From JBOGCH01 sp051656645 (lineage in GTDB: Bacteria; Bacteroidota; Bacteroidia; Bacteroidales; Marinifilaceae), in contig JBOGCH010000026.1 of the NCBI GenBank assembly GCA_051656645.1, positions 61,698-125,697 of the forward strand: DNA of 64,000 nucleotides, written 5' to 3'. The position numbers and the translations under genes were made by a program. Shown piece after piece: positions 51,113 through 59,623 of this stretch. Positions within the stretch are counted from its first letter, which is position 1, and each line of letters starts with the position of its first letter. The notes under the pieces are model-generated. The model had not been told where the DNA came from. It searched no databases and saw only the letters and a program-made list of their open reading frames with translations.

Positions 51113-52866
51113 TAGTTTTGGTCTTTAGCGTAGTAATGCGTATGTAACAAGTGATGTGCCTCATGCCCCAATGGTTTCCCCAAATGACAAGCATAAAGAT
51201 CCTGTATATATGGATTTTGATGCGATTTACGCAATGTTTTATTCCTATCCTCACTATACAGTGCATCGGCTCGTGCTTTAAGCACGTCAATATCGCCATG
51301 GTGAAAAGGTTGTCCACCTCCACCTATGCATCCTCCTGGACAGGCCATAACCTCAATGGCATGATACTCGCTCTTACCGGCGCGGATTTCATTCATCAAT
51401 TTGCGCGCATTTCCCAATCCATAAGCAACCCCAATGTTTAGTTTAATGCCGTTCACCGTAACGTTTGCTTTCCTTATGCCTTCCCATCCTCGTACAGCTT
51501 CAAACTCCACTTTCTCCAAGGTATCGCCCGTGATGTTCTCATAAACGGTGCGAAGCGCTGCTTCCATTACCCCACCTGTAGCTCCAAAAATCACACTAGC
51601 TCCTGTTGAGTCGCCATAAGGGCGGTCAAACTCTTCATTTTCCAATAGCTGAAAATCAATATTCATTCGCTTAATAAGCTCGGCCAATTCGCGAGTAGAG
51701 ATTGAATAATCAACATCCGGGTTGCCATCCTTTTGAAACTCCGGGCGTGCGCACTCATACTTCTTGGCTAGACACGGCATTATGGATACAACAACCAAAT
51801 CCTTCCTATCAATGCCAATTTTCTTTGCCCAAATATTCTTTGCAACCGATCCAAACATCTGCTGCGGCGAACGTGCCGTAGATGGATAATCCAATAAATC
51901 GGGGAAGTAATATTCAAAGAAATTCACCCATGCCGGACAACAGGATGTAATAATGGGGATAGCCACTTTCTTATCGCCTTTTAAGTGGCGAGTAAGTCTA
52001 TCCTGTAACTCCGCACCTTCTTCCATGATGGTTAAATCGGCGGCAAAATCAGTATCGAATACCTTATCGGCTCCTAGTCTTTTAAGCGCAGCAACCATTT
52101 TCCCGGTCACTAAAGTTCCCGCTTTCAAACCAAACTCTTCACCCAATGCTGCACGCACGGCCGGTGCCGTTTGTATGATTACCGTTTTTGTTGGATTATT
52201 TAAATCCTCTAGTAACCTATCCGTATCGTTCTTTTCAATCAATGCACCAACCGGACACACTGCCACACATTGTCCGCAATAGGTACACTCGGATTGAGCT
52301 AGATCTCTCTCAAACGCCGGAGAGATAATAGAGCTAAAACCTCGGTGCGCGGCAGCTAAAGCACCAACGCTTTGCAACTTATTACATACACTTTCACAAC
52401 GACGACAGAAAATACATTTATCCATATTACGAACTATAGACAGTGTTTTTTCATGCTTATGAAAAGAAAACGCTCCTCCATTATACGGCATTTCCCGTAT
52501 TCCCAAACGTACTGCAAGATCTTGTAACTCACAGTCGCCGGATTTTGGACAGGTTAAACAGTCATTTGTATGGTCGGATAATATCAATTCCACCACCGTT
52601 CTGCGAGCATTAAGCACACGCGGCGATGCGGTAAGTATTTCCATTCCCTCCGTACACTCTGTAGCGCACGCGGGAGCTAAATTGCGTCTTCCGGCCACCT
52701 CTACAACACATACACGACAAGAAGCCGGTTTGTTTTTTACACAAGTCCCCTTTAAATCAATATGACAAAGGGTTGGGATATCTATTCCCGTTGAAAGTGC
52801 CGCATCAAGGATTGTGGTTCCTGCAGGGACCTGTACCAAGCGGCAATCTATATATACTGTAATCAT
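51112..52866 (-). CDS. hydA: [FeFe] hydrogenase catalytic subunit HydA
   Basis: A 584-residue cytosolic enzyme that reduces protons to hydrogen or oxidises it. Domains in order: plant-type 2Fe-2S (CHIDLKGTC with C50 and C53), His-ligated 4Fe-4S (HTNDCLTCPKSGDCELQ), two 4Fe-4S clusters (CIFCRRCESVC, CTYCGQCVAVC), then the H-cluster domain with L1 TSCCPAW (307-313), L2 MPCLAKKYE (363-371) and L3 ACPGGCIGGGGQP (508-520), and a small-subunit-like tail. This M3-type layout with HydB and HydC points to a trimeric NAD- and ferredoxin-linked, probably bifurcating, enzyme. The H-cluster maturases HydE, HydF and HydG are not in the window. Confidence 0.96.
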   Translation of the reverse strand: MITVYIDCRLVQVPAGTTILDAALSTGIDIPTLCHIDLKGTCVKNKPASCRVCVVEVAGRRNLAPACATECTEGMEILTASPRVLNARRTVVELILSDHTNDCLTCPKSGDCELQDLAVRLGIREMPYNGGAFSFHKHEKTLSIVRNMDKCIFCRRCESVCNKLQSVGALAAAHRGFSSIISPAFERDLAQSECTYCGQCVAVCPVGALIEKNDTDRLLEDLNNPTKTVIIQTAPAVRAALGEEFGLKAGTLVTGKMVAALKRLGADKVFDTDFAADLTIMEEGAELQDRLTRHLKGDKKVAIPIITSCCPAWVNFFEYYFPDLLDYPSTARSPQQMFGSVAKNIWAKKIGIDRKDLVVVSIMPCLAKKYECARPEFQKDGNPDVDYSISTRELAELIKRMNIDFQLLENEEFDRPYGDSTGASVIFGATGGVMEAALRTVYENITGDTLEKVEFEAVRGWEGIRKANVTVNGIKLNIGVAYGLGNARKLMNEIRAGKSEYHAIEVMACPGGCIGGGGQPFHHGDIDVLKARADALYSEDRNKTLRKSHQNPYIQDLYACHLGKPLGHEAHHLLHTHYYAKDQN

Positions 52867-52886
52867 GTAAACTTTCGGATTAGGGA

Positions 52887-54797
52887 TTAACGAATAGTAA
52901 TGGCTTTAAACTTACAACGCGCATAGCACACGCCGCATTTTATACACTTATCCGGAATAATAGTGTGCGGTTTCTTCAACTCGCCCACAATGGCATCCAC
53001 CGGACAGCCTTTTACGCAAAGCGTACATCCAACACACAAGTCCGGATTAATGTAATAGGAATAAAGCGATTTACAGCGTCCGGCCGGACACTTCTTATCA
53101 CGCACATGCGCCAAATACTCATCGTAGAAATTGTCTAACGTGGAGAGTACTGGATTGGGCGATGTTTGTCCCAATCCGCACAGCGCTGTATCCTTTATTA
53201 CATGTCCCAGATTACGCATTTTTTCTAAATCGGCCTCTGTTCCACGTCCTTCTGTAATTCTATCCAATATCTCATATAAACGGCGATTACCTACACGACA
53301 AGGGATACATTTACCACAGGACTCCTCCACCGTAAAATCCAAATAGAAACGAGACACTGATACCATACAATCATCCTCATCCATCACAATCATACCACCG
53401 GATCCCATCATAGAGCCAGCTGCCAAAAGATTATCAAAATCAATGGGTGTATCAAGGTGTTTCTCCGTTAAGCATCCACCCGACGGACCACCTGTTTGTA
53501 CTGCTTTGAATTTCTTCCCATTTTTTATTCCGCCGCCTATCTCGAAAATCACCTCACGCAAGGTTGTGCCCATGGGAACCTCAATAAGTCCCACGTTATT
53601 TATTTTACCTGCCAATGCAAATACCTTGGTTCCTTTTGAACGCTCAGTACCTATTGATGCATACCAATCAGCTCCCCTGTTTATTATAGCAGGTATATTG
53701 GCCAATGTCTCAACGTTGTTTACATTGGTAGGAAATCCCTTATAACCTTTCTCTGCCGGGAAGGGTGGTTTAAGTGTAGGCTCTCCTCGCTTCCCTTCCA
53801 TGGAGTGTATCAATGCGGTTTCTTCTCCACACACAAACGCTCCGGCTCCATAGCGTATCTCAATATCGAAGGAAAAAGTTGTACCTAGAATATTATTACC
53901 TAGCAGGCCATGTAAACGCGCCTGCTCCATAGCTATTTTTAAGCGGTCAATTGCTAACGGATATTCCGCACGGATATAAACCAACCCCTTGTTGGCCCCT
54001 ATACTGTATCCGCAAATAGCCATGGCTTCTATTACCGAATGCGGATCGCCCTCCATAATGGAGCGGTCCATAAAAGCACCGGGATCACCCTCATCGGCAT
54101 TACAAACCACATATTTTGTGGCATTATCCTGCTTAGCGGTAAGTTCCCATTTTAAGCCGGTGGGAAAGCCGCCGCCTCCCCTGCCTCTTAGTCCGGAATG
54201 TTTCACCTCTTTAACAACCGCATCCGGAGTTAAATCAATTAAACAATGCGCCAAAGCGGAATATCCATCCGTAGCAAAATACTCCTCAATATTTTCGGGA
54301 TCAATGTACCCACAGTTACGCAATGCTATACGCATTTGCTTTCTATAAAAATCAATGTGCTTGGAATCGCTAATAATTTCTTTTTTTTGCGGATCCACAT
54401 AAAGTAAACGTTTTACGCGCTCACCTTTAAGAATATGCACACGGAGAATTTCATCAACATCCTCGGGTTTTACATGTACATAAAATGTATTGTCCGGAAT
54501 AACCTTAACAATTGGGCCTTTTTCACAAAAGCCAAAACATCCGGTAGCTAATACCTTAACTTTATGCGTTAATCCCAGTTTTTGTATTCCTTCTTGAAAA
54601 CGCTCTACAATAAGTCCGCCCTCTGAGGCTTTGCAACCGGTACCGCCACACACCAAAAGCTCTATCCCCTCACTTCCCTTCTCCACACCCGCAGCAACAT
54701 CTGTGGTAACCGTATTACTTGTTTCTCGCAATTTGAGTTGCAGCTTTGCCTTTTCTTGCAGATGCCGTAACTCCTGAATGGAACAAATTTTAGTCAT
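52887..54797 (-). CDS. hydB: Hydrogenase subunit HydB (NuoF-like flavoprotein)
   Basis: A 636-residue diaphorase subunit. N-terminal thioredoxin-like 2Fe-2S domain with Cys50, Cys55, Cys87 and Cys91; then the NuoF core with the NADH/FMN-binding GLRGRGGGGFPTGLKW and GAGAFVCGEETALIHSMEG; the 4Fe-4S site in SCGKCIPCRVG; and a C-terminal pair of 4Fe-4S motifs (CVGCTLCVKGCP, CIKCGVCYARC). It would exchange electrons with NAD and ferredoxin and pass them to HydA. First gene of the hydB-hydA-hydC operon. No convincing promoter was found upstream. Confidence 0.95.
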   Translation of the reverse strand: MTKICSIQELRHLQEKAKLQLKLRETSNTVTTDVAAGVEKGSEGIELLVCGGTGCKASEGGLIVERFQEGIQKLGLTHKVKVLATGCFGFCEKGPIVKVIPDNTFYVHVKPEDVDEILRVHILKGERVKRLLYVDPQKKEIISDSKHIDFYRKQMRIALRNCGYIDPENIEEYFATDGYSALAHCLIDLTPDAVVKEVKHSGLRGRGGGGFPTGLKWELTAKQDNATKYVVCNADEGDPGAFMDRSIMEGDPHSVIEAMAICGYSIGANKGLVYIRAEYPLAIDRLKIAMEQARLHGLLGNNILGTTFSFDIEIRYGAGAFVCGEETALIHSMEGKRGEPTLKPPFPAEKGYKGFPTNVNNVETLANIPAIINRGADWYASIGTERSKGTKVFALAGKINNVGLIEVPMGTTLREVIFEIGGGIKNGKKFKAVQTGGPSGGCLTEKHLDTPIDFDNLLAAGSMMGSGGMIVMDEDDCMVSVSRFYLDFTVEESCGKCIPCRVGNRRLYEILDRITEGRGTEADLEKMRNLGHVIKDTALCGLGQTSPNPVLSTLDNFYDEYLAHVRDKKCPAGRCKSLYSYYINPDLCVGCTLCVKGCPVDAIVGELKKPHTIIPDKCIKCGVCYARCKFKAITIR

Positions 54798-55100
54798 AAG
54801 TGAATTATTTGTCTTTTACGGACGTTCAAAACTCTTTTGTCGCAAACATCTCGTTAATCAATTAATAATCTGTTGTTTAATTTTAGTAATAGTTTGCACA
54901 AAATACAAAAAAATACAAACTTCAAAACATTAACAGTAATTTATTTACTCCAAATACTTAAAATTTATAAGCTACTATGACCATATATTTATATTTCGAT
55001 TATAAATCCTACATTTTAACATAATTCAATTTAATAATCCATATACTTCATCTTCCCCTTTCAACAAATTTCAGGCAACACACAGCCTGCCCACTAGCCT

Positions 55101-55306
55101 CGCCCTCCTCGCTCTCTGATTGCCCCCTGGTTACTCTCTATCAAGTTCGTATTAAGTTCGTATCAACTTCGTGTTATATTCGTATCTATAGACACGAACT
55201 TAATACGAACTTGATACGAACCTAATGCCTATTTAATAGAGCGAGAGCAGAGGGCAACCAGGGAGCAACCAGGGAGCAACTAGGGAGCAACTAGGGTGTG
55301 GCTAGC
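55101..55306. repeat. 11-base tandem and inverted repeat (element C)
   Basis: The core arms 55141-55161 and 55194-55214 are exact reverse complements (21 bases) around a 32-base centre containing TCTATAGACACGAAC, nearly the same centre as element A. On the right, units AACCAGGGAGC (55256), AACCAGGGAGC (55267), AACTAGGGAGC (55278) and AACTAGGGTGT (55289) repeat at an exact 11-base step. On the left, similar but fewer units occur in reverse complement, so the outer arms match only in part. It lies between the divergent hydB and META genes. Outside it, 54798-55100 and 55307-55530 show nothing I recognise. Confidence 0.85.
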
Positions 55307-55588
55307 ATGGAGAGGTGTATGGATAGAGTAGAACCAAGAAATGAGCATCCTAACTGTTAGCCAGCGTAAGAACACTATAGTTTATACAGCTTGTGACATT
55401 GGAGAAGTAATTGGAGTTTAGATATAGTCATGTCATAATCTCTTGTATATAACGCATTTCAATATACATTATTATAGAGTAGCGGCGTTTATATAAGAAA
55501 AACGAATAAAAAATATTTCGGGAAGCTAAACCTTGACATTGAAAAAGATGTATATTAGCATTTACAAACATTTATTAAAATATTATTT

Positions 55589-56338
55589 ATGAATAGAGTA
55601 TTTATTGCAATTGTAAGTCTTTTTGTTCTCGTTTCTTGTGGAACAAATAAAGGGACAGATGCATCGTTATTAGAGGCTAACACTTGGAAACTACTGAGTA
55701 TACAAGGCACTACAAACGATAATTTCACAATGGATGACAGTTTTACCATAAACTTCTCAGGCAAGGATTCCATTTACAATGGCAAAGGCGCATGTAATCG
55801 TTTCTTTGGTAAATTTGAATTAAAAGGGAAAAACGACATTACAATACATCCGGGAGGATCGACCATGATGGCATGTCCGGGAATGGAAATGGAACAACAA
55901 TTTTTTAGTGTATTGGAAAAAGCAAACCGATATACAATAAAAGACAGTGTATTAGCACTGTATAATAAACAGGAAGAGCTTGCCACATTTAAAGTCTACA
56001 CTAATATTTCCGACGGACACAATGCCGAAAATGCATTGGACTACAAAGGTACTTATACAGGGATGTTTCCCGATCCATTGTTTCTAGGTAAGAATGTTAC
56101 GCTAGTTTTAGCGGATGATAATCAATTTTCCTTATCCATGGAAAGTACTGATAAAAATCAAGATATAAATTTGATTATAAAAGGGTTGTATACAGTTAAG
56201 GGCAATATACTTACACTTAACTATACCGGTGAGACATTACTCTACAAAGTTGGGGAGAATAAATTAATTAAACTTGACTCAAATGGAGAACCTCTTCAAG
56301 GCGAACAGGCAAGTAAGTATATCTTAACAAAGCAATAA
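55589..56338 (+). CDS. META-domain lipoprotein with NlpE-like C-terminal domain
   Basis: 249 residues with a lipoprotein signal (LVSC, Cys17). Residues about 27-135 form a META/HslJ domain (NTWKLLSIQG, FTINFSGKDSIYNGKGACNRFFGKFEL, MACPGMEMEQQFFSVLEKANRY). Residues about 150-249 form a small beta-barrel like copper-resistance protein NlpE (YKGTYTGMFPDPLFLGKNVTLVLADDNQFSLSM, LIIKGLYTVKGNILTL). Both domain types are linked to envelope stress in other bacteria. TTGACA (about 55533) and TATATTAG (55551-55558) upstream may be promoter elements. A long hairpin follows. Confidence 0.85.
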   Translation: MNRVFIAIVSLFVLVSCGTNKGTDASLLEANTWKLLSIQGTTNDNFTMDDSFTINFSGKDSIYNGKGACNRFFGKFELKGKNDITIHPGGSTMMACPGMEMEQQFFSVLEKANRYTIKDSVLALYNKQEELATFKVYTNISDGHNAENALDYKGTYTGMFPDPLFLGKNVTLVLADDNQFSLSMESTDKNQDINLIIKGLYTVKGNILTLNYTGETLLYKVGENKLIKLDSNGEPLQGEQASKYILTKQ

Positions 56339-56347
56339 ACACAAAAC

Positions 56348-56450
56348 GTACCACAAGTTGTTACCATACATAAAACATCATCAATTTTCATTGCGAAATT
56401 CAGTATTCGTAGAATGAAAATTGATGATGTTTTATGTATGGTCTTGGTAC
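56348..56450. terminator. Long perfect stem-loop between convergent genes
   Basis: Bases 56363-56392 pair perfectly with 56413-56442 (30 bp) around a 20-base loop that contains its own small CGAA/TTCG stem. GTACCA (56348) and TGGTAC (56445) extend the outer stem after an internal loop. It fills nearly the whole gap between the META gene and miaA. No T-tract is present on either side, so it may act as an RNA end stabiliser rather than a classical terminator. Confidence 0.75.
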
Positions 56451-56452
56451 GA

Positions 56453-57367
56453 TTATGGATTGTGCAGTAAATCTACCACTTGATCTGTCATAACCTCTAA
56501 TGGTTGCATACCATCTACCCAATGTATTTTCATGCCGTCGCGCTCCATTTTTCTAAACCACGTCATTTGGCGTTTAGCGAATTGATGGATGGCAACATTT
56601 AATCCGTCAAACATTTCTTGGTAAGTGAGCTGCTTAGTAAGGTAAAGTGTTACGTACTTGTACTCCAAACCATAGTAAATAAGATCCTCGGCGGAGACTC
56701 CCTTACGTAATAATCCGTCAACCTCCTCAATCATACCTTCTTTAAGGCGTGCGTGCAAACGCTTAGTTATACGTTCTCGTCTCACTTCTCGACTAACGTC
56801 TACACCAATAATTAGCGAATTAATGGTTGGAAAAGTAGGTTCATCCTCTGGATGGGCCATATAATACTCCTCAATTTCAATGGCGCGAATGGCACGCTTA
56901 ACCGTATCAACTTCGGTGGTATTGTGTAGCTTTTTATAAGTTTCAAGTTTAGCGGCAAGCTCCGGCAGTGAACAGTTTGCCAACGCTTCTCTAAGTTGCG
57001 GATTCTCCGGCACCGGAAGCAGTTTGTATCCTTTTAGTACAGATTCAACATATAAGCCGCTACCACCACAAAGTACAGGAAATACTTTTCTCTCATTACA
57101 ATCCTCCCATACCTTTATAAAATCCTGCTGATATTGGAATAGGTTATATTTCTCACCTGCCTCCACAATGTCAATTAAATGAGATGGTATAGTATGCCCA
57201 TTTACAGTATACTCCTCCAAATCCTTCCCAGTACCTAAGTCCATTCCACGATACACCTGTCGTGAATCGCCACTAATTATTTCTCCATGTAAACGGTTGG
57301 CCACACTTACGGCCAATGATGTTTTTCCACTCGCAGTGGGACCAACAATTGCTAAAAGATTAAACAT
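56453..57367 (-). CDS. miaA: tRNA dimethylallyltransferase MiaA
   Basis: MiaA adds a dimethylallyl group to N6 of A37 in tRNAs reading UNN codons. About 304 residues from ATG 57367 (MFNLLAIVGPTASGKTSLAV, P-loop GPTASGKT). Other motifs are GDSRQVYRGMDLGTGK, PSHLIDIVE, FPVLCGGSGLYV and RQMTWFRKMERDGMKIHW. The ten extra residues available upstream do not match the family start. Confidence 0.96.
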   Translation of the reverse strand: MFNLLAIVGPTASGKTSLAVSVANRLHGEIISGDSRQVYRGMDLGTGKDLEEYTVNGHTIPSHLIDIVEAGEKYNLFQYQQDFIKVWEDCNERKVFPVLCGGSGLYVESVLKGYKLLPVPENPQLREALANCSLPELAAKLETYKKLHNTTEVDTVKRAIRAIEIEEYYMAHPEDEPTFPTINSLIIGVDVSREVRRERITKRLHARLKEGMIEEVDGLLRKGVSAEDLIYYGLEYKYVTLYLTKQLTYQEMFDGLNVAIHQFAKRQMTWFRKMERDGMKIHWVDGMQPLEVMTDQVVDLLHNP

Positions 57368-57394
57368 TGTTAAAGATTTTACGTATAACCAATA

Positions 57395-57402
57395 CAAAAG
57401 TA
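57395..57402 (-). promoter_or_regulatory. -7 box of the miaA promoter
   Basis: On the minus strand TACTTTTG matches TAnnTTTG, 28 bases before the chosen ATG at 57367, which supports that start over the upstream one. Confidence 0.6.
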
Positions 57403-57479
57403 GTAAAAAGAATTTGCTTGCGGCAGATACTACTGCGTATATTAACTATTTATATAATGAATATTAAACCTTAAATACA

Positions 57480-58403
57480 ATGAAAAGGTCAGCGCATACG
57501 TCACAATTATTAAAATGGTGGTTATTTACCGTCATTGCCCTTTTTATGGAAAACAGTGTAATGGCTCAAGCGGCTATCCCTAAGAAGCAACGTATTGTTA
57601 TTGACAATATGATGAAGGAGGGCGCGTATAACGAAGCTCTTAACTCTGTGCGTGAATTAATGCCAATGTACCCCGATAATGCAGAGATTGAAATGCTTGC
57701 CGGGATGTGTTACAGTAATTTATCGGCCTATAAGGATTTAGCAATTACTACTTTTAAAAAAGCATTGACGCTAAACCCGGACGAGAATTTAAAAATTGAG
57801 ATTCTCAATAACTTAGCCAATACGCAAATGAATGTTGGATTGTATAAGGACGCAATTGATACGTACAACCAGTTACAAGAGCTTGTGCCAGCCACTTTTA
57901 TTGAGTTTAAGAAACAAATTAGACAAAAAATTGTTCAATGCGATAATCTGATAAAAGGCGTAGCACCCACAGCTGCACCAATATTAGCCGATAACCAAGC
58001 AGCAGCACCAAAGAAAGAAGCAACAGAAACTACGGCAGAGGTGAAACCGACTGCTACAGCGCCTGACACGGTTAAGAAAGCACCAATTAATACTACATCC
58101 AATGCATTACCTCAGGATGCTGTGAAGATTATTAAGGATACTGATGTGCCGGCAAATGTAGATTATATTTATACAATCCAGATATGCGCATTGAGCTTAC
58201 CTGCTGCAAAAAATAGATTTAAAGAAAAAAATAATATTAAATTTATGAAGGATGGAAATATTTATAAGTATTTTTATTCACAATATAATACTATTGATGA
58301 AGCGCGCGATTCGCTCCCTAAAGTACAAAGTAAATATCCGGGAGCTTATATTACACGCTACAACAAGCAGGATGAAGCTAAAATTAGTAGATACAATAAT
58401 TAA
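57480..58403 (+). CDS. Exported TPR protein with C-terminal SPOR domain
   Basis: 307 residues. An N-terminal signal peptide (WWLFTVIALFMENSVMAQA) sends it to the periplasm. Residues about 45-150 hold two to three tetratricopeptide repeats (YNEALNSVRELMPMYPDNAEIEMLAGMCYSN, LANTQMNVGLYKDAIDTYNQL). A flexible Ala/Thr/Pro-rich linker (about 165-215) leads to a SPOR domain (YIYTIQICALSLPAAKNRF to YPGAYITRYN). SPOR domains bind denuded septal peptidoglycan, so a cell-division or envelope-organising role is inferred. The acetyltransferase gene follows after 19 bases. Confidence 0.85.
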   Translation: MKRSAHTSQLLKWWLFTVIALFMENSVMAQAAIPKKQRIVIDNMMKEGAYNEALNSVRELMPMYPDNAEIEMLAGMCYSNLSAYKDLAITTFKKALTLNPDENLKIEILNNLANTQMNVGLYKDAIDTYNQLQELVPATFIEFKKQIRQKIVQCDNLIKGVAPTAAPILADNQAAAPKKEATETTAEVKPTATAPDTVKKAPINTTSNALPQDAVKIIKDTDVPANVDYIYTIQICALSLPAAKNRFKEKNNIKFMKDGNIYKYFYSQYNTIDEARDSLPKVQSKYPGAYITRYNKQDEAKISRYNN

Positions 58404-58422
58404 ATAATCGATAAAAAACAAT

Positions 58423-58956
58423 ATGATGAAAGACGACAAAATTGAGCTTCGTGCTCTTGAACCAGAGGACTTAGAATACCTTTATCAATGGGAAAACGAT
58501 ATGGATTTGTGGGATGTTAGTGACACCTTGACACCATTTTCTCATTTTACATTAAAGAAATACATTGAGAATTCGCACAGAGACATTTATAGTATGAAGC
58601 AACTACGCCTAATGATGGTAGATGCGGAAAATAAACGCCCTGTAGGACTTGTTGATTTATTTGATTTTGACCCGTATCATCTTCGCGCAGGCCTAGGCAT
58701 TATGGTTCATGGAATGGACAATCGTGGCAAAGGATACGCTTCGTCAGCTATTCAATTAATGTTGGGCTATTGTTTTGAGACATTAGGACTTAACCAAGTT
58801 TACAGTAGTGTACCTAGTTGTAATGTTGCCAGCTTGAATTTGTTTGAAAAGAATGGATTTACACAAACAGGACATCGTAAACAATGGCTAAAAAGAGGAA
58901 ATGAGTGGGAGGATGTAATTTATTTCCAACACTTAGCGGAAACTTGGAATAGTTAA
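58423..58956 (+). CDS. GNAT-family N-acetyltransferase
   Basis: 177 residues with the GNAT fold of the SpeG/RimJ-like type: IELRALEPEDLEYLYQWENDMDLW at the start, acetyl-CoA loop DNRGKGYASSAIQLML, and the motif VPSCNVASLNLFEKNGFTQTGHRKQWLKRGNEWEDVIYF. The acceptor (polyamine, peptide or small molecule) is not predictable. Starts at ATG 58423 or 58426. Probably co-transcribed with the TPR-SPOR gene. Confidence 0.9.
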   Translation: MMKDDKIELRALEPEDLEYLYQWENDMDLWDVSDTLTPFSHFTLKKYIENSHRDIYSMKQLRLMMVDAENKRPVGLVDLFDFDPYHLRAGLGIMVHGMDNRGKGYASSAIQLMLGYCFETLGLNQVYSSVPSCNVASLNLFEKNGFTQTGHRKQWLKRGNEWEDVIYFQHLAETWNS

Positions 58957-58967
58957 TACTATGTTAT

Positions 58968-59005
58968 AAAACGAGGTTATTTGCTTTAAGCAGATAACCT
59001 CGTTT
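58968..59005 (+). terminator. Terminator after the acetyltransferase gene
   Basis: AAACGAGGTTAT pairs with ATAACCTCGTTT around a partly paired loop, 12 bases after the stop. Confidence 0.8.
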
Positions 59006-59062
59006 CTTATGTTTTAAACGGCTGCAGGCTCTAACCGTATAAAATGACCAACTGGGCCATTT

Positions 59063-59470
59063 CTACTCCGCTAGCATGTTAGTTACTCTGCTAGATGTTA
59101 CTAGGGTTCCAAACTCATCCTCTATGCGTACGTCCACTACTTGGCTTCGTTTTCCATTATGTAAAAAGGTTGCTTTAGCCGTTACATAACTACCACGCGC
59201 TTGCTTTATGTGATTGCCATTAACCTCTATACCAAACAGTTTCCATCGTTTCTCATCCGGAAGAGTTATTGCTCCTAGTGCTCCTCCCATGGTCTCTGCC
59301 AAGGCTAAGTTTGCGCCTCCATGCAGACATCCGTCGGGGCGACAGGTACGATGGTCTATTGGCATAGTTGCTATTAAAAAATCACTCCCACATGCTGTAA
59401 ATTGTATACCTAAATGCGAAACTAACGTATTACTACATAGTTTATTTAATTGCTCTAAAACGTTATTCAT
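59063..59470 (-). CDS. Hotdog-fold thioesterase, PaaI family
   Basis: 135 residues forming one hotdog domain that would hydrolyse acyl-CoA thioesters. Characteristic residues are DHRTCRPDGCLHGGANLALAETMGGALGAI (HGG substrate loop with the active-site Glu/Asp) and GIEVNGNHIKQARGSYVTAKATFLHNGKRSQVVDVRI. It resembles menaquinone-pathway DHNA-CoA thioesterases (MenI/YdiI-type) as well as PaaI, so quinone synthesis is an alternative. It is a single gene, convergent with the acetyltransferase. Confidence 0.88.
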   Translation of the reverse strand: MNNVLEQLNKLCSNTLVSHLGIQFTACGSDFLIATMPIDHRTCRPDGCLHGGANLALAETMGGALGAITLPDEKRWKLFGIEVNGNHIKQARGSYVTAKATFLHNGKRSQVVDVRIEDEFGTLVTSSRVTNMLAE

Positions 59471-59589
59471 ACAACCTAATTTAATAGTTTATGATACTAA
59501 TATACTTAATTATGGTGAATTGACACAAAATATTATAGGTATCTCTCTATTTTTAATTGTATGCAACATTTTTCAGCCGTTTTGGATAT

Positions 59590-59597
59590 TACTTTTG
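59590..59597 (+). promoter_or_regulatory. -7 box of the sodium-dependent transporter promoter
   Basis: TACTTTTG matches TAnnTTTG, 26 bases before the ATG at 59624. No clear -33 box. Confidence 0.5.
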
Positions 59598-59623
59598 TAT
59601 TCTGAAAACAAAAAAAAGAGAAT

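Noticed and set aside
54850..54866. Rex-type operator upstream of hydB
   Set aside because: GTTAATCAATTAAT is palindromic but lacks the TTGTGA/TCACAA half-sites of Rex; AT-rich chance palindromes are common here.
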